The notes: generated by a model from the sequence alone, not told the origin. Positions 17,791 through 27,259 are shown, numbered from the stretch's first letter. The stretch: DNA of 64,000 bases from Prevotella lacticifex (GCF_019973375.1 NZ_BPTV01000002.1:62001-126000); one strand, 5' to 3'. Translations and numbers: made by a program.

Positions 17791-18132
17791 GTAAATTTTC
17801 TTCGTTTATATATATTAAAAGTAGTTATGTTTGTCTCTTTCACCCCTATTCGGCTCTAAATGGCCCCACGGGTGTTAGTTTTCAATCATCAGCATAACGG
17901 TCGCCACCGAATCAGACTCTGTCTTATGGCTGTTGTCTGATGGACATCGTAAAATCCAAAAGAGCTGTTGCCTTATCTCGTATTTCCGATGCGACAATCG
18001 GGTTCTCAACCGCAGCGATGATTTTTTCGTTGGTAAAATTACACAAATCCTCCGACAGACGCAAATTCTTGGTTTCCATGAGCGACAATTTGCCGAAAAT
18101 AGACAAAAATGGCATCTGTTTCGGCCATATCC
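17791..18132. other. Gene-free stretch between the secreted-protein gene and the TPR-AraC gene
   Basis: About 340 bp, plus the promoter that follows. One leftward 63-codon ORF (17924-18115) is present but has no promoter-like element or recognisable product, so I leave it out. Nothing else is visible. Confidence 0.6.
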
Positions 18133-18163
18133 TTTGTTTTTCGTCGTAAAATTGCTACATTTG
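18133..18163 (+). promoter_or_regulatory. Promoter of the TPR-AraC regulator gene
   Basis: TTTG at 18133-18136, a 19-bp spacer and TACATTTG at 18156-18163, close to the Bacteroidota consensus. The ATG at 18195 is 31 bp further on. Confidence 0.7.
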
Positions 18164-18194
18164 CAATCAGAAATAGCAAACTAACAAATGCATC

Positions 18195-20030
18195 ATGGCC
18201 TACCTAAGGATATTCTTTTTTGTCGGATTCATCGTGCTTTCGTCGCTATATGGACGGTGCGACAGTCAGGAGCATCGCATTCAAGCCTTATGGCAGCAGT
18301 GCGAGAGGGCTCGCAGTCTGTCGGCATACCAGCGGCTCGACACGCTCTCGCTACGTTTCCTCCGTCAATTGGGCTCCCACCACGACAGCCGCATGCAGGC
18401 CTACGCATCTTACTATCGCGCCACAGCACTCGTCTTTACCGGTCGGGGGCGTGAGGCTCTGCCGCTGATGGACCGTGCATGGAACCTCTCCCGACAAGCC
18501 GCCAACGACTCGGTGGGGGCGTTGGTGATGAACATCCGTGGCATATATCAGGCCATGTACCAGAACAATAGTTTCCTGGCTCAGCACTACTTCTTCAAGA
18601 GTCTTGCCCTCGCACGATCATCGCGCTACGAGAGTCTTAAAATAAGGGTCTACGGCAATCTGCTCACCCTGTCGAAATCGCCCAACGACAAGACGCTCTT
18701 GGGCTATGCCAAGGCCATTTATCAGTATGGACTGCGCCACAACGACTTCGAGCAGACATACATGGGGGCTTATTATCTGGCTCTCTACTATAAGCTCAAC
18801 CGCCAGTACCGTGAGGCTCAGGGCTATCTCGACAAAGCCCTCAGCCTCTACCGTCAACGGCCTTACGACGATGTGGCATCGGTCTATGTGCTCTACTCCG
18901 AAACCGAAACCGGATTAGGCCATCTGTCGGCAGCCCGGCAGTGGGCCCGTCAAGCCGTGGTCTTAGCCCGTCAGTGGCAGCAGACGAGCCTCCTTCCCGA
19001 CGCTTATCTGCAAGTGGCTATCGTCGAGAATAAGGACGGACAGTATGCCGAATCGAACAGGAATGCGCTGAAGGCCGTGGAACTCTCGAACGAACACGAG
19101 CTATCCAACAGAGTCATAGACTGTTACCGGCTCATCGCTGACAACTTCCTTAAACTTGGCAACAGCGCCGGAGCCATCGAATACCTTCAAGCGGCCAACC
19201 GCGGCATGGACACGCTGAGTAGCATTAACATGCAGAGGCTCATGCGCGAGCGCAGCATGCAGGACTCTATCGAGAAGAAGGAACAGATTGCCGAAGTGCG
19301 GATGCAGAAGATTACCGACCAGCGGCGCATGCTCACGGCCGTATGTACCTTAGCCATTGTCCTGTTGTTGCTGCTCATTATCATCATCATAGTTCTGCGC
19401 AGCCGCAACCGGATGATAAAGAGCATTGTGGAGCAAAACGTCAGAGCAGTCGAAAAGCAGAAGGCATCGAAACGTCATATAATGCTGATAGAGCAGCAGT
19501 TAGATGCTGCGCGTCAGGAGTTGGAAACTCTAACGTCATCCCCTACCATAACCGGCGACAGCCCGTCAAACGATAAGAAAAGCATCGATGAGCAACCGGA
19601 CGACAGCCCCGGTGACCACTCTTCTGGTCTTCTACTCGACGACGACGGACGCATGCAGAAACTCTACGACCGCGCCTGTCACGTCATGGAAACCGACAAG
19701 CCATATCATGAGCCGAGGCTTACAAGAGAGAAACTCGCTAAGATGTTGGGCACCAACCGCACTTACCTCTCCACGGTCATCCACGCCAAGGGCGGTATGA
19801 GCTATCAGCAGTTTGTCAACACCTACCGCATCAATGAGGCCATAGAGGTACTCTCCGATGCCTCGCAGATCGAACGTCCACTGAAACAGCTCTGGAGCGA
19901 ACTCGGATTCACCTCTCCCTCAACGTTTTATAAGCTCTTTCAGCAGTCGGTGGGTATCACTCCCCTCGCTTTCCGCAAGCTGATTCCTGGCATCAAGAAA
20001 CCTACAGCGCAGCAGGACGACACTGATTAG
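18195..20030 (+). CDS. TPR-containing, membrane-spanning AraC-family regulator
   Basis: 611 residues: an N-terminal signal/anchor segment (MAYLRIFFFVGFIVLSSLYG), TPR-type helical repeats at about 30-350 (for example REAQGYLDKALSLYRQ, AESNRNALKAVELS), one membrane span at about 378-400 (VCTLAIVLLLLLIIIIIVL), a coiled-coil stretch and a C-terminal AraC double HTH at about 500-600 (LAKMLGTNRTYLSTVI, then LWSELGFTSPSTFYKLF). The layout predicts periplasmic sensing by TPRs and cytoplasmic DNA binding without a separate kinase. Such one-protein regulators are typical of Bacteroidales. It precedes, on the other strand, a secreted-protein gene; a regulatory link is only a guess. Confidence 0.88.
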   Translation: MAYLRIFFFVGFIVLSSLYGRCDSQEHRIQALWQQCERARSLSAYQRLDTLSLRFLRQLGSHHDSRMQAYASYYRATALVFTGRGREALPLMDRAWNLSRQAANDSVGALVMNIRGIYQAMYQNNSFLAQHYFFKSLALARSSRYESLKIRVYGNLLTLSKSPNDKTLLGYAKAIYQYGLRHNDFEQTYMGAYYLALYYKLNRQYREAQGYLDKALSLYRQRPYDDVASVYVLYSETETGLGHLSAARQWARQAVVLARQWQQTSLLPDAYLQVAIVENKDGQYAESNRNALKAVELSNEHELSNRVIDCYRLIADNFLKLGNSAGAIEYLQAANRGMDTLSSINMQRLMRERSMQDSIEKKEQIAEVRMQKITDQRRMLTAVCTLAIVLLLLLIIIIIVLRSRNRMIKSIVEQNVRAVEKQKASKRHIMLIEQQLDAARQELETLTSSPTITGDSPSNDKKSIDEQPDDSPGDHSSGLLLDDDGRMQKLYDRACHVMETDKPYHEPRLTREKLAKMLGTNRTYLSTVIHAKGGMSYQQFVNTYRINEAIEVLSDASQIERPLKQLWSELGFTSPSTFYKLFQQSVGITPLAFRKLIPGIKKPTAQQDDTD

Positions 20031-20059
20031 CCATCGATGCAAGCTGGGCAAATTTTCCA

Positions 20060-20350
20060 CCCTCAGCAGACCGCCAGCAGGGGCGGGGTTATCCCCGTTC
20101 TACATACTGCTGGCAAGATTCTAAACAAATTGCCCGCAGCTGCAATGGCTGGAATGAACCGTTTTATAAGTGAGAACCCCCAAATAAATACCCCGCAGAT
20201 GCGAGGGCGGGGACAGCCCCCGCCCGCTACGACTGATAGGTGCAACACACTAATTATTAATGTGTTATCACGCTAAGTTTATGCGACACATTAATCATCA
20301 TTTTGCTATAACATTGGACACATGCTACACAAAATAATCATCAATGTGTT
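20060..20350. repeat. Intergenic palindromes and AACACATTAATTAT repeats
   Basis: The gap between the regulator gene and the interrupted secreted-protein gene holds GGGGCGGGGTTATCCCCG, GCGGGGACAGCCCCCGC, and three diverged copies of an ACACATTAATNATCAATGTGTT-like palindrome. These motifs also occur in both window-end islands. No gene is seen. Confidence 0.7.
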
Positions 20351-20352
20351 AA

Positions 20353-22395
20353 TTACTTCACCATAACTTTCTTTCCGTCGACGATATAAACGCCGGGGGC
20401 CATCGAGCGGAGGCTATTGCTGTCCTTGGCCACCATACTGCCCGTCAGCGAATAGACGGCGCCATGACGGCTGTTGGGAGCCGCGTTGACATCGGTGATG
20501 CCGTCGGCAATGGCCTTTGCCGTGATATCGACAATCTTCACACCACCGACGAGCAACATCTGCATGGCTGGATCGCTCTCGCACTTCACGGCGATGAAAC
20601 TTGCAAACTTATCCTCCTTCGTGGCCTTACCATCATCGGGATGATTAATGGTGATAGGATCGGTGAGGGCCTGACCGACGATGGCACCGTGAGGGGCATT
20701 GCCGCCCATGGTGTAGACGGTAAACGCCTCGGGATAGGGAGCAAACGAGTTGCAAGCGCTGACGGTGATGTCGTAGGCATGGCCTTCGGTGAACTCCAAT
20801 GGTGGCGAAACGAGGAAGTCGGCCGCATAGTTCGTCTCGTGAGCCTGATAGATATAGAGGTATCGGTCGAGGATGGAATACTTGTGCCACTCGAACGTAG
20901 AGTAGTCGCCATTGGCATTGAAAGGAGTCCAGAGCATCGCATCCGCCTCATTGTTGAAGTCGGCCACATACGCCGTGTCGATCGTAGCTGCCGGACCGTT
21001 GACAATGAACGAAGCTAACACGCTATCGCCCACACCATCGGCATTCTCAGTGTAGACAGCATACTGATAGCGTTGCAGCGTTGGCAGGTCGTCGTCGGTG
21101 AAAGTGGAGTCGGCAAGGTTGTCGGCAAGGGTCTTCATGTCGTTCATGCGCACGAGACGGTATTTCAGCGAGGCCCTGTCATAATAACCACCGTTCTTTC
21201 CGCTCTGCGGGCTGTGCCACGTAATGACATTGGACACCTTGTTGCTGCCGTAGAGGTCGGCAAAAGCATAGACGGGCTTACCTGGAACATCGCGGCCAAC
21301 GAAGGTCTCGACGAAGCGGTCGGCACTGCCTCCGGCCTTGTTGTATGCCACCACATGATATCTGTATCTGTCCGACCGCAACACGCTAACCGTAGCTGTC
21401 GACCGCTTGCCGGGCTTGGCATCGGTCACCACGGCTACGACGCTGTCGGCAGTGCTTACGACGACGCTGTCGAGTTCAGTCAGAGGAGCACCGCTGACCG
21501 TCGAGTCGGGATTTATCCACGACAGACTGACAGTCATTCCGCCTTTCTCAGCCGGTGTAGCCGTCAGCGAGTCGACGCGCTGCGGAGCTGTCAGTACACT
21601 TGGAGCGTAAGGGGCATCGAGGCCCACAGTCCAGTAGCCCTCGCCGTTGTTCACGCTGCCGCCGATGACTCCGAGGAGCGTAGCTGCACCGGTGGTGGTG
21701 TTCACCTCGTAGAGGTTGTTGACGTAAGAGCCATTCTGCTCCACAGCCCAATAGAGTTTATTCGCACTGCGGTCGAAACCCATCGACGAGAATGTCATGC
21801 GCGGGCTCACTCCCGTGGCTCCCACCTCGTGACTACGGCGCGTGGCTATGTCTTAGGTGCAGAGAATGCCGTCGCGGGTGACATAGTACATCGTGCCGTC
21901 GGCAGCAATACTGAAGGCACGGGCATAGAAACCGAGGTCGGCGACGACCGACTTGAACTTTCCCGTCTGCAGGTCGACGGTGCCGAGCATTGACGTGCTC
22001 ACGTCCTCATTGGCCGAGTTGGTGATGAAATACATCTTCTCGTCGTTGTAGTTGTAAGCCATATCCTGCGGCGAGCCGTAAGATTCGGGTACTGTGCTGA
22101 TCTTCTTAGCCTTACCGTTGGTGATGGCCACACTATAGAAGATAGTGTTGAAATCGTCGTCAAATCCTACGACATACATCACCGAGTCCTTGATGGCTCC
22201 GGCTGTAGGAGTGACGTTGCCACTGGTCAGCGTGGCATTCTCAGGATGCTCCGGGGCGATTGTCACCAGTCCCGGCGAACTGTAGTTGCGGGCGTAGCCA
22301 TAGAGCGTAGCGTTTTGTGCTGCCGAGCTCAAGGGCATCAATGCCGACACAAAGCATGCCAGCACAATAGAACGTAGCGTTTTCTTCATTTTCAT
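20353..22395 (-). pseudogene. Secreted multidomain protein gene interrupted by one in-frame TAA
   Basis: Two reading segments, 22395-21853 (180 residues) and the one ending at 20353, are in the same frame and separated only by a TAA at 21855-21853. Together they give 681 codons including both stops. The first part has a signal peptide and propeller-like strands (YNYNDEKMYFITN); the second continues these (NKLYWAVEQNGSYVNNLYEV), then fibronectin-like domains, an agglutinin/adhesion-like module and the tail GVYIVDGKKVMVK. The paralogue at 36900-39116 reads straight through this point (LYTVSESTGEATLVGSTGV against LCT-stop-DIATRRSHEVGATGV). This is a nonsense mutation, a sequencing error or, less likely, programmed readthrough. 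A TAATTTTG -7 element lies at 22431-22438. Confidence 0.8.
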
Positions 22396-22430
22396 AATGT
22401 TGTTTTAGTATCTTAGTTTATAGATTTGTG

Positions 22431-22438
22431 CAAAATTA
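22431..22438 (-). promoter_or_regulatory. -7 element of the interrupted secreted-protein gene
   Basis: TAATTTTG read leftward, 36 bp before the ATG at 22395. The GH28 gene and the truncated paralogue have the same octamer. Confidence 0.45.
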
Positions 22439-22712
22439 GACAACTTATCCGACAAATCATCAAAACGAATAGAATTATTTTAAATCTTTAACAGACATCA
22501 TTCCAATTTCCCCCTACCGGCATCCGGAAACGCATACCATCGGCATTCTTATTGAAGATATGCTGGTGGGAATCGTGGTTCTTTCATTAGCTGACATCAT
22601 TATAGAAAAGCACGGGGCGATAAGAAAGTACCGACAATGGGATGTAAGAATAATTCACATTGTAAGAGTCATCGCCCCGACTTTGTATTATATTGACTGT
22701 CAGCAGGTTACT

Positions 22713-22822
22713 GATACATGTCGTTTTGCGTTGTAAAACGGTCCGTTTTAGAACGTAAAACGGACCGTTTCGTGAGATGAAATGGACCGTTTTGAAGGCC
22801 AAAATGATACGTCTTGGAATGA
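22713..22822 (+). repeat. 22-bp x 5 palindromic array, locus 1
   Basis: Five consecutive 22-bp units: 22713-22734 (cap), 22735-22756, 22757-22778, 22779-22800 and 22801-22822 (cap). Inner units have the dyad AAACGGnCCGTTT. Flanks TCAGCAGGTTACT (left) and GTAAATATATTTC (right) are shared with locus 3 at 44419-44528. About 130 bp to the left (TTCTTTCATTAGC..., GTAAGAATAATTC) also match locus 3. It lies in the 749-bp gap 22396-23144, which holds no gene. Confidence 0.85.
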
Positions 22823-23088
22823 TGTAAATATATTTCAATGCCGGATAATTATTACGTTGCCTTTTCAGAGCAATAAGGATACTTGAAAACTGCCATGCTA
22901 CTGATTTATCATTGCACTAAGCGAGTTTTACCAAGATACATCTAATTTAAGGATATATAAAAATTCCAGACAATGAGTCAGCTGAACTGACAAACGATTA
23001 ATACTAACTCTGAACAACCGTCAATGAGTAAATTTAAGTGTCAATGGGTAAATTTATACTTCTGTTTCATAAAATTTATCGTGTGAAC

Positions 23089-23119
23089 TTGTAATTATGA
23101 AGTTGATGTTATAACTTTG
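23089..23119 (+). promoter_or_regulatory. Promoter of the C92-type lipoprotein gene
   Basis: TTG at 23089-23091, 20 bp, then TAACTTTG at 23112-23119; the ATG at 23145 follows. Confidence 0.6.
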
Positions 23120-23144
23120 CGGTAAAACCAAAATAACCTGACTG

Positions 23145-23807
23145 ATGACCATACTGACGGCAATGACTAAAAGCTTGAACGTTTGCAGACAGCTGCGAAC
23201 AGCCGTCGTGTTGGGACTTTTGTGCATAGCGGCTCTTTCGTCATGTGAGAAAAGGGAGATATTCCACAGCATTATGCCAGCCACGGTGAAACTCCACAGC
23301 GGCGATGTTGTTTTCCGTCGTGGAATGAGCCTAACGAGTCATGCCGTCCTCGCCGCTGACGCTCAGGGCAATTACTCTCACGTTGGAATCGTCGTCGACT
23401 CGGCTGGGAAAAAGATGATAGTCCACGCGGTCCCCGGAGAACCAGACTTCGACGGCGATGTCGACAGAGTGAAGATGGACGTGCCGGAGAAGTTCTTCTC
23501 CTCGGAGTATGCCTCAAAGGGAGAGGTTTGCAGGCCAACGGATGAGGCAATGGCTGCTAAGGCTGCACAAACGGCACTGCGACTTTATAAGAAACGGGTG
23601 CTGTTCGACGATGATTTCGACGACAGCGACACGACAAAGATGTACTGTACGGAACTCATTGTCTACGCTTTTAAGCAGGCCGGCGCCGACATTAGCGAAG
23701 GCCGACGGCACAAGGTCGACATACCGATAATCAAAGCTGACTGCATTCTGCCGTCCGACATCCATTCGTCGCCATACCTGAGGACAATAATAATGTTTCA
23801 CAAATAA
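23145..23807 (+). CDS. Permuted papain-like (YiiX/C92-type) lipoprotein hydrolase
   Basis: 220 residues with a lipoprotein signal peptide ending LSSC near residue 33. The family signature is present: SGDVVFRRG and YSHVGIVVD (catalytic His), then a separate MYCTELIVYAF (catalytic Cys). The order His before Cys is that of circularly permuted NlpC/P60 enzymes such as YiiX. Known members act as amidases or thioesterases on cell-wall or lipid substrates; the substrate here is unknown. A DUF4878 lipoprotein gene follows 12 bp later, so the two are probably co-transcribed. An in-frame ATG at 23163 is an alternative start. Confidence 0.82.
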   Translation: MTILTAMTKSLNVCRQLRTAVVLGLLCIAALSSCEKREIFHSIMPATVKLHSGDVVFRRGMSLTSHAVLAADAQGNYSHVGIVVDSAGKKMIVHAVPGEPDFDGDVDRVKMDVPEKFFSSEYASKGEVCRPTDEAMAAKAAQTALRLYKKRVLFDDDFDDSDTTKMYCTELIVYAFKQAGADISEGRRHKVDIPIIKADCILPSDIHSSPYLRTIIMFHK

Positions 23808-23819
23808 AACTCATTAGCT

Positions 23820-24224
23820 ATGAAAAGACTACTATCAATTGCAATCTTTGCAGCTATGTGCGTAATGTTGATAAGCTGCGGAAAGTCGGAACCACGGCGA
23901 GTAGCCGAAAAGGCCCTCGACAGCGTCATCGACGAGGACTACCGCGGATACTTCGACTGTGTCTACTTCCCTGCCGACAAGCAGGAGGAGAAGGAGACTG
24001 CCATCTCCATTATCGAGGAGAAAGTTAAGAAAGCCAAGGAGAAAGGGACCAAGGACAACAACGTCCCCGTCAGTTACGAATTCGTTTCGGAGCAGGTCAA
24101 TGATGACGCAGGAACTGCCATTGAGACTTTCAACATCAAATATGCTTCGGGAAAGACCGAGAAAAGCGAAGTAAATCTGAAGAAGGAAGAGGATGGCAAA
24201 TGGTATATCGAGAACAAGAAATAA
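23820..24224 (+). CDS. DUF4878-type lipoprotein
   Basis: 134 residues. Lipoprotein signal MKRLLSIAIFAAMCVMLISC with lipobox Cys at 20. The following NTF2-like small domain has the family pattern RVAEKALDSVIDEDY near the start and EEDGKWYIEN at the end, as in DUF4878 proteins. The role is unknown. It lies 12 bp after the C92-type gene on the same strand. Confidence 0.8.
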   Translation: MKRLLSIAIFAAMCVMLISCGKSEPRRVAEKALDSVIDEDYRGYFDCVYFPADKQEEKETAISIIEEKVKKAKEKGTKDNNVPVSYEFVSEQVNDDAGTAIETFNIKYASGKTEKSEVNLKKEEDGKWYIENKK

Positions 24225-24243
24225 GGAACTGGGGATACAGCTT

Positions 24244-24311
24244 TGGCTATAGGAGCAATAGAAGGCTATAGGAGCTATAGGAAGCTATAGGAGCTATAGA
24301 TAGCAATAGAG
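24244..24311. repeat. CTATAG short repeat, second tract
   Basis: About six units of GGCTATAGGAG or AGCTATAGGA type in the gap between the DUF4878 gene and the convergent membrane-protein gene. It resembles the tract at 14694-14785. Confidence 0.7.
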
Positions 24312-24360
24312 CCGCAGAAAACGAAGGACGGCTGCAAAGCATTAAGTGCCCAGATATACC

Positions 24361-25323
24361 CTATGCCGCTCTCGACAGCAGAGGGCGGGCAAGGACAATC
24401 TTTCTAACGTCAATCCTGGAGCAGAGGATGAGATAGAACTCACCGATAACAGCAAGGAGAGGGAATGAAGCCGATGCCGCATGGATGACGAAAGGAATTA
24501 GACTGACGGCAGCTAACGGTGGCATGGTGAGGTGAGTGAGTTTCATTGCCATCAGAGCCAAGGCCACAGTGATGGTCAGCGCGATGTACAATGGCAGCGA
24601 CATACGGTCGAAAAAGATTATCCGACCCATCGTGCCGCATGCTGCCGTGAGTGCCGTGGTGACGATTATGCGCCGTGGCTGACGCCGCAGTCTGTTTCCC
24701 GGCTGACAGAGGGTGACGAATACGACCATTAGCGGTGGTGCTATCAGAGCCGTGAGATGTGAGTATTCGGCAACGGCGATTATGGGTAGCAAACCGACGC
24801 CAATAATCATCCAATGGCGTAACCGGCTGGCAGTGAGACGATGATGATGCCGAGACGATTGCGAGACAGCACTCCTCCACCCCATCGCCACCGCAATCCG
24901 CGACAGCGCCACACAGAGCGTCGATACAGTCAGGACCGCCACGGGATAAACCAATGACGGCGAATGGAGGACGATGGGCAGCAGACAGGTGGCTATGACG
25001 GGGAAGAGCGTTGCTCGGCCGATGATGAGGATGGCTACGGCGATGACAAATGCCGACGCCATAGCAATCACTGGATAGTCGTGGAGCCATAGTTCCAATG
25101 CTGTTCCAGCTATGGCTGCCACGGTCAACAGCCATGGTGCAGAACGCAAGGAGACTGTCCACGGGCGGCGGTCAGCGATGATGAGTCCGACAACGAGGGC
25201 AGCGGCGGGAGGATAGATTATCGATCTGTCGCCGAACAGCGACGACATTGCGCCCATCAGTGCTATCGCCATAAGACTCAGCACATACCTGATTATCAAT
25301 GTTCTACCGCCCTTATTATTCAT
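24361..25323 (-). CDS. Multi-pass inner-membrane protein (HPP-like)
   Basis: 320 residues with about nine or ten hydrophobic segments in two similar halves. Each half carries a Pro-Pro pair next to a small-residue helix (IIYPPAAALVVGL near residue 36; THLTMPPLAAVSL near 265), which recalls HPP-family proteins, some of which transport nitrite. No other domain is recognised. It overlaps nothing and stands alone between convergent DUF4878 and upstream GH28. The HPP assignment is tentative. Confidence 0.6.
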   Translation of the reverse strand: MNNKGGRTLIIRYVLSLMAIALMGAMSSLFGDRSIIYPPAAALVVGLIIADRRPWTVSLRSAPWLLTVAAIAGTALELWLHDYPVIAMASAFVIAVAILIIGRATLFPVIATCLLPIVLHSPSLVYPVAVLTVSTLCVALSRIAVAMGWRSAVSQSSRHHHRLTASRLRHWMIIGVGLLPIIAVAEYSHLTALIAPPLMVVFVTLCQPGNRLRRQPRRIIVTTALTAACGTMGRIIFFDRMSLPLYIALTITVALALMAMKLTHLTMPPLAAVSLIPFVIHAASASFPLLAVIGEFYLILCSRIDVRKIVLARPLLSRAA

Positions 25324-25361
25324 TTCCTTATGTTTCTTATCTATCGTGTAATGATATTCAG

Positions 25362-25390
25362 CAAGGGGGCATCAGAATGATGCCCCCTTT
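25362..25390 (-). terminator. Terminator of the GH28 gene
   Basis: Near-perfect stem AAGGGGGCATCA/TGATGCCCCCTT with a short loop, 25 bp after the stop at 25414. Confidence 0.85.
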
Positions 25391-25413
25391 CAGTATAATC
25401 CTCTGCCGACAGA

Positions 25414-27006
25414 TTATTTTCGCCCTACAGCAATCTTCTTACCACCAAGGATGTAGATACCCGGACTGAGTTTAGAGACAGCGCTGACAGTGGTGTTGCG
25501 AGCAACCATGCGGCCGCTAAGGTCGTAGGCATTGGCCGTCGACATAGTAGATGCTGTGGGTGCAGCTACTCCGTCAGTCGTCGAGCCGTCGAATGAGCCC
25601 GTGTAGTTGGCCTTATACTCTGTCTCAATGAGTTTCGACGGGTTCTTAGTGTTCGTAATCTTACAGCCGTTGATGAATTTTATTCCGTCGCAGTAAGCTA
25701 AGAACATGCCCTTGGCGGCCTCGACCTTTACATTGTCGAAAGTGACGTTGCGCACATGACTCTCTGGGAGTCCGAAGATGTTTATGGCAAAGTTCGACTT
25801 GTAGCTCGATTTATACGGCGTTCCCGTCGACGTGACGTTCTGAATGAGGATGTCGTGGAAGTAAGGAGTCGTGGCCGTACTGTCCTTGACAGCTGCCGAA
25901 GCCGGCGATGAGGGGCGTCCGTCGTACCACGCGTCGATACTTATAGGATTGTTGACATTCTTCATCGTGCAGTTGCGCATCGTGAGATTATATACGCTGC
26001 CGCTCCTTCCGCGCTGGCTCTTGAGACGGAATCCGCTGTCGGTGCCGTCGAAGGTGATGTTCTCATAGATGATGTCGTGCATGTGCTGGGTGTAGCTGCC
26101 GAACGATGCTCCGTGTCCGGTGCCAAACTGACAGTCCCACACATGGACATACTGGGCCTGTGAGTCCATTACGACGTTATCGTCGCCGTTGCTGATATCG
26201 CAGTTGTAGATGTTCACATGGTCGGTCCATACGGGTATTCCGTCGGTATTGTGGCTTGGGAACGAATTCTCGGCCGGCCGGAACGGCAGTGTAGAGTCGG
26301 GTTCTCTTATGACCACATCGTGGATAGTGCAGTTGCTGCCCTTTCCGCTCTTTCCGGCAGCGATATTCACTCCAGGAGCGTTCTGAATTCTGAGGTTTCG
26401 GACGAGGAACCGCTGTGCACTCGTTGTGAAACGGATGACGGCTCCACGCTTGATGTAGTTCCATGCCGCAGCCTTCTCGTCGCGCAGCCGCCACCAGTCG
26501 GAGCCCTGTCCCTCGATGACTGAGGTCTCCTTGCTCTCACCCTCGATGATAAGGTCGGAGGCGTTGTTGTCGGCCGGTGTGATGAAGTCCTGCAGCGACA
26601 CCGACTTCGTGATATTTCCCACTGTTCCGGGATACTGTCCAAAGGGCAGGAGCTTGAGCGTTGCACCGGCCTTGAGGTGTAGCACGGTGCGCGCCTTGAG
26701 TTTTATGGGTCCACAGAGCCATGTGCCGGCGGGAATGACAACCATTCCACCCTCATCGGGAACAGCATTGAGCGCAGCCTGGATAGCAGCGGTATTGTCG
26801 GCCGACTCTTCCGTGGCTCCATAGCTGACGATGCTCATGGTGTTGGCATCGGTGATAGTCGGGATTGACGGCAGGGCCACAGCAGTCCAGCCATCAGGAG
26901 TATTCTGTGCAGCAAGCTCGGCACTGACGTCACTCTGTGCTATCATTGTTGCCGGCATAAGCATTAACGCCGCCAGCAGCGAAACATGAAAGAAAGTTTT
27001 TTTCAT
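25414..27006 (-). CDS. Secreted glycoside hydrolase family 28 (polygalacturonase-like)
   Basis: 530 residues with signal peptide (ending MIAQ, about residue 24), a right-handed beta-helix and a C-terminal tail GIYILGGKKIAVGRK typical of secreted cargo in this phylum. GH28 motifs are in order: NTDG (catalytic Asp), SNGDDNV (two Asp), GTGHGASFG (His) and SGFRLKSQ (the RIK equivalent). The family hydrolyses alpha-galacturonide links in pectin; exo or endo action, or a related rhamnogalacturonan substrate, cannot be settled here. No SusC/D pair is adjacent. A TAATTTTG element lies at 27038-27045. Confidence 0.9.
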   Translation of the reverse strand: MKKTFFHVSLLAALMLMPATMIAQSDVSAELAAQNTPDGWTAVALPSIPTITDANTMSIVSYGATEESADNTAAIQAALNAVPDEGGMVVIPAGTWLCGPIKLKARTVLHLKAGATLKLLPFGQYPGTVGNITKSVSLQDFITPADNNASDLIIEGESKETSVIEGQGSDWWRLRDEKAAAWNYIKRGAVIRFTTSAQRFLVRNLRIQNAPGVNIAAGKSGKGSNCTIHDVVIREPDSTLPFRPAENSFPSHNTDGIPVWTDHVNIYNCDISNGDDNVVMDSQAQYVHVWDCQFGTGHGASFGSYTQHMHDIIYENITFDGTDSGFRLKSQRGRSGSVYNLTMRNCTMKNVNNPISIDAWYDGRPSSPASAAVKDSTATTPYFHDILIQNVTSTGTPYKSSYKSNFAINIFGLPESHVRNVTFDNVKVEAAKGMFLAYCDGIKFINGCKITNTKNPSKLIETEYKANYTGSFDGSTTDGVAAPTASTMSTANAYDLSGRMVARNTTVSAVSKLSPGIYILGGKKIAVGRK

Positions 27007-27037
27007 TGTTGTATTTAGAAAGTTTTCAAGTTGGATG

Positions 27038-27045
27038 CAAAATTA
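27038..27045 (-). promoter_or_regulatory. -7 element of the GH28 gene
   Basis: TAATTTTG read leftward, 32 bp before the ATG at 27006. Confidence 0.45.
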
Positions 27046-27159
27046 TTCAATATCTTCCACAATTCCAAATAATTGCCGTATAATTTAATGGTATTAGAAT
27101 TTTATAATCAGTGTAAAGGTCAATAGCGCAAAGAGTTGCGGACTGAAAAAAGAAGAACA

Positions 27160-27199
27160 AACCGCAACCAAACAGAGTCTTCTCTGCTTGATTGCGGTT
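27160..27199 (-). terminator. Terminator of the pflB-pflA operon
   Basis: Arms AACCGCAACCAAACAGAG and CTCTGCTTGATTGCGGTT form a long stem; leftward it is followed by TGTTCTTCTTTTTTC. About 60 bp after the pflA stop. Confidence 0.9.
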
Positions 27200-27259
27200 A
27201 TCAGTTTATCGTTCAGATCCCTGAGGGCGGACGATTTTTTCAATGTCAAACGACCGATA

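Noticed and set aside
17924..18115. 63-codon leftward ORF
   Set aside because: It has an ATG but no promoter-like element, no recognisable product and no conserved neighbour, and it lies opposite the leader of a regulator gene.
22713..22822. CRISPR array
   Set aside because: Units are 22 bp with no spacer of unique sequence between repeats, only five units, and no cas genes are in the window.
22587..22838. 83-codon leftward ORF over array locus 1 and similar ORFs over loci 3 and 4 (for example 44293-44607, 55050-55253)
   Set aside because: The RNGPF...LKRTVL-like translations come from the 22-bp palindromic units. The unit is not a multiple of three and the frames are not kept between loci.
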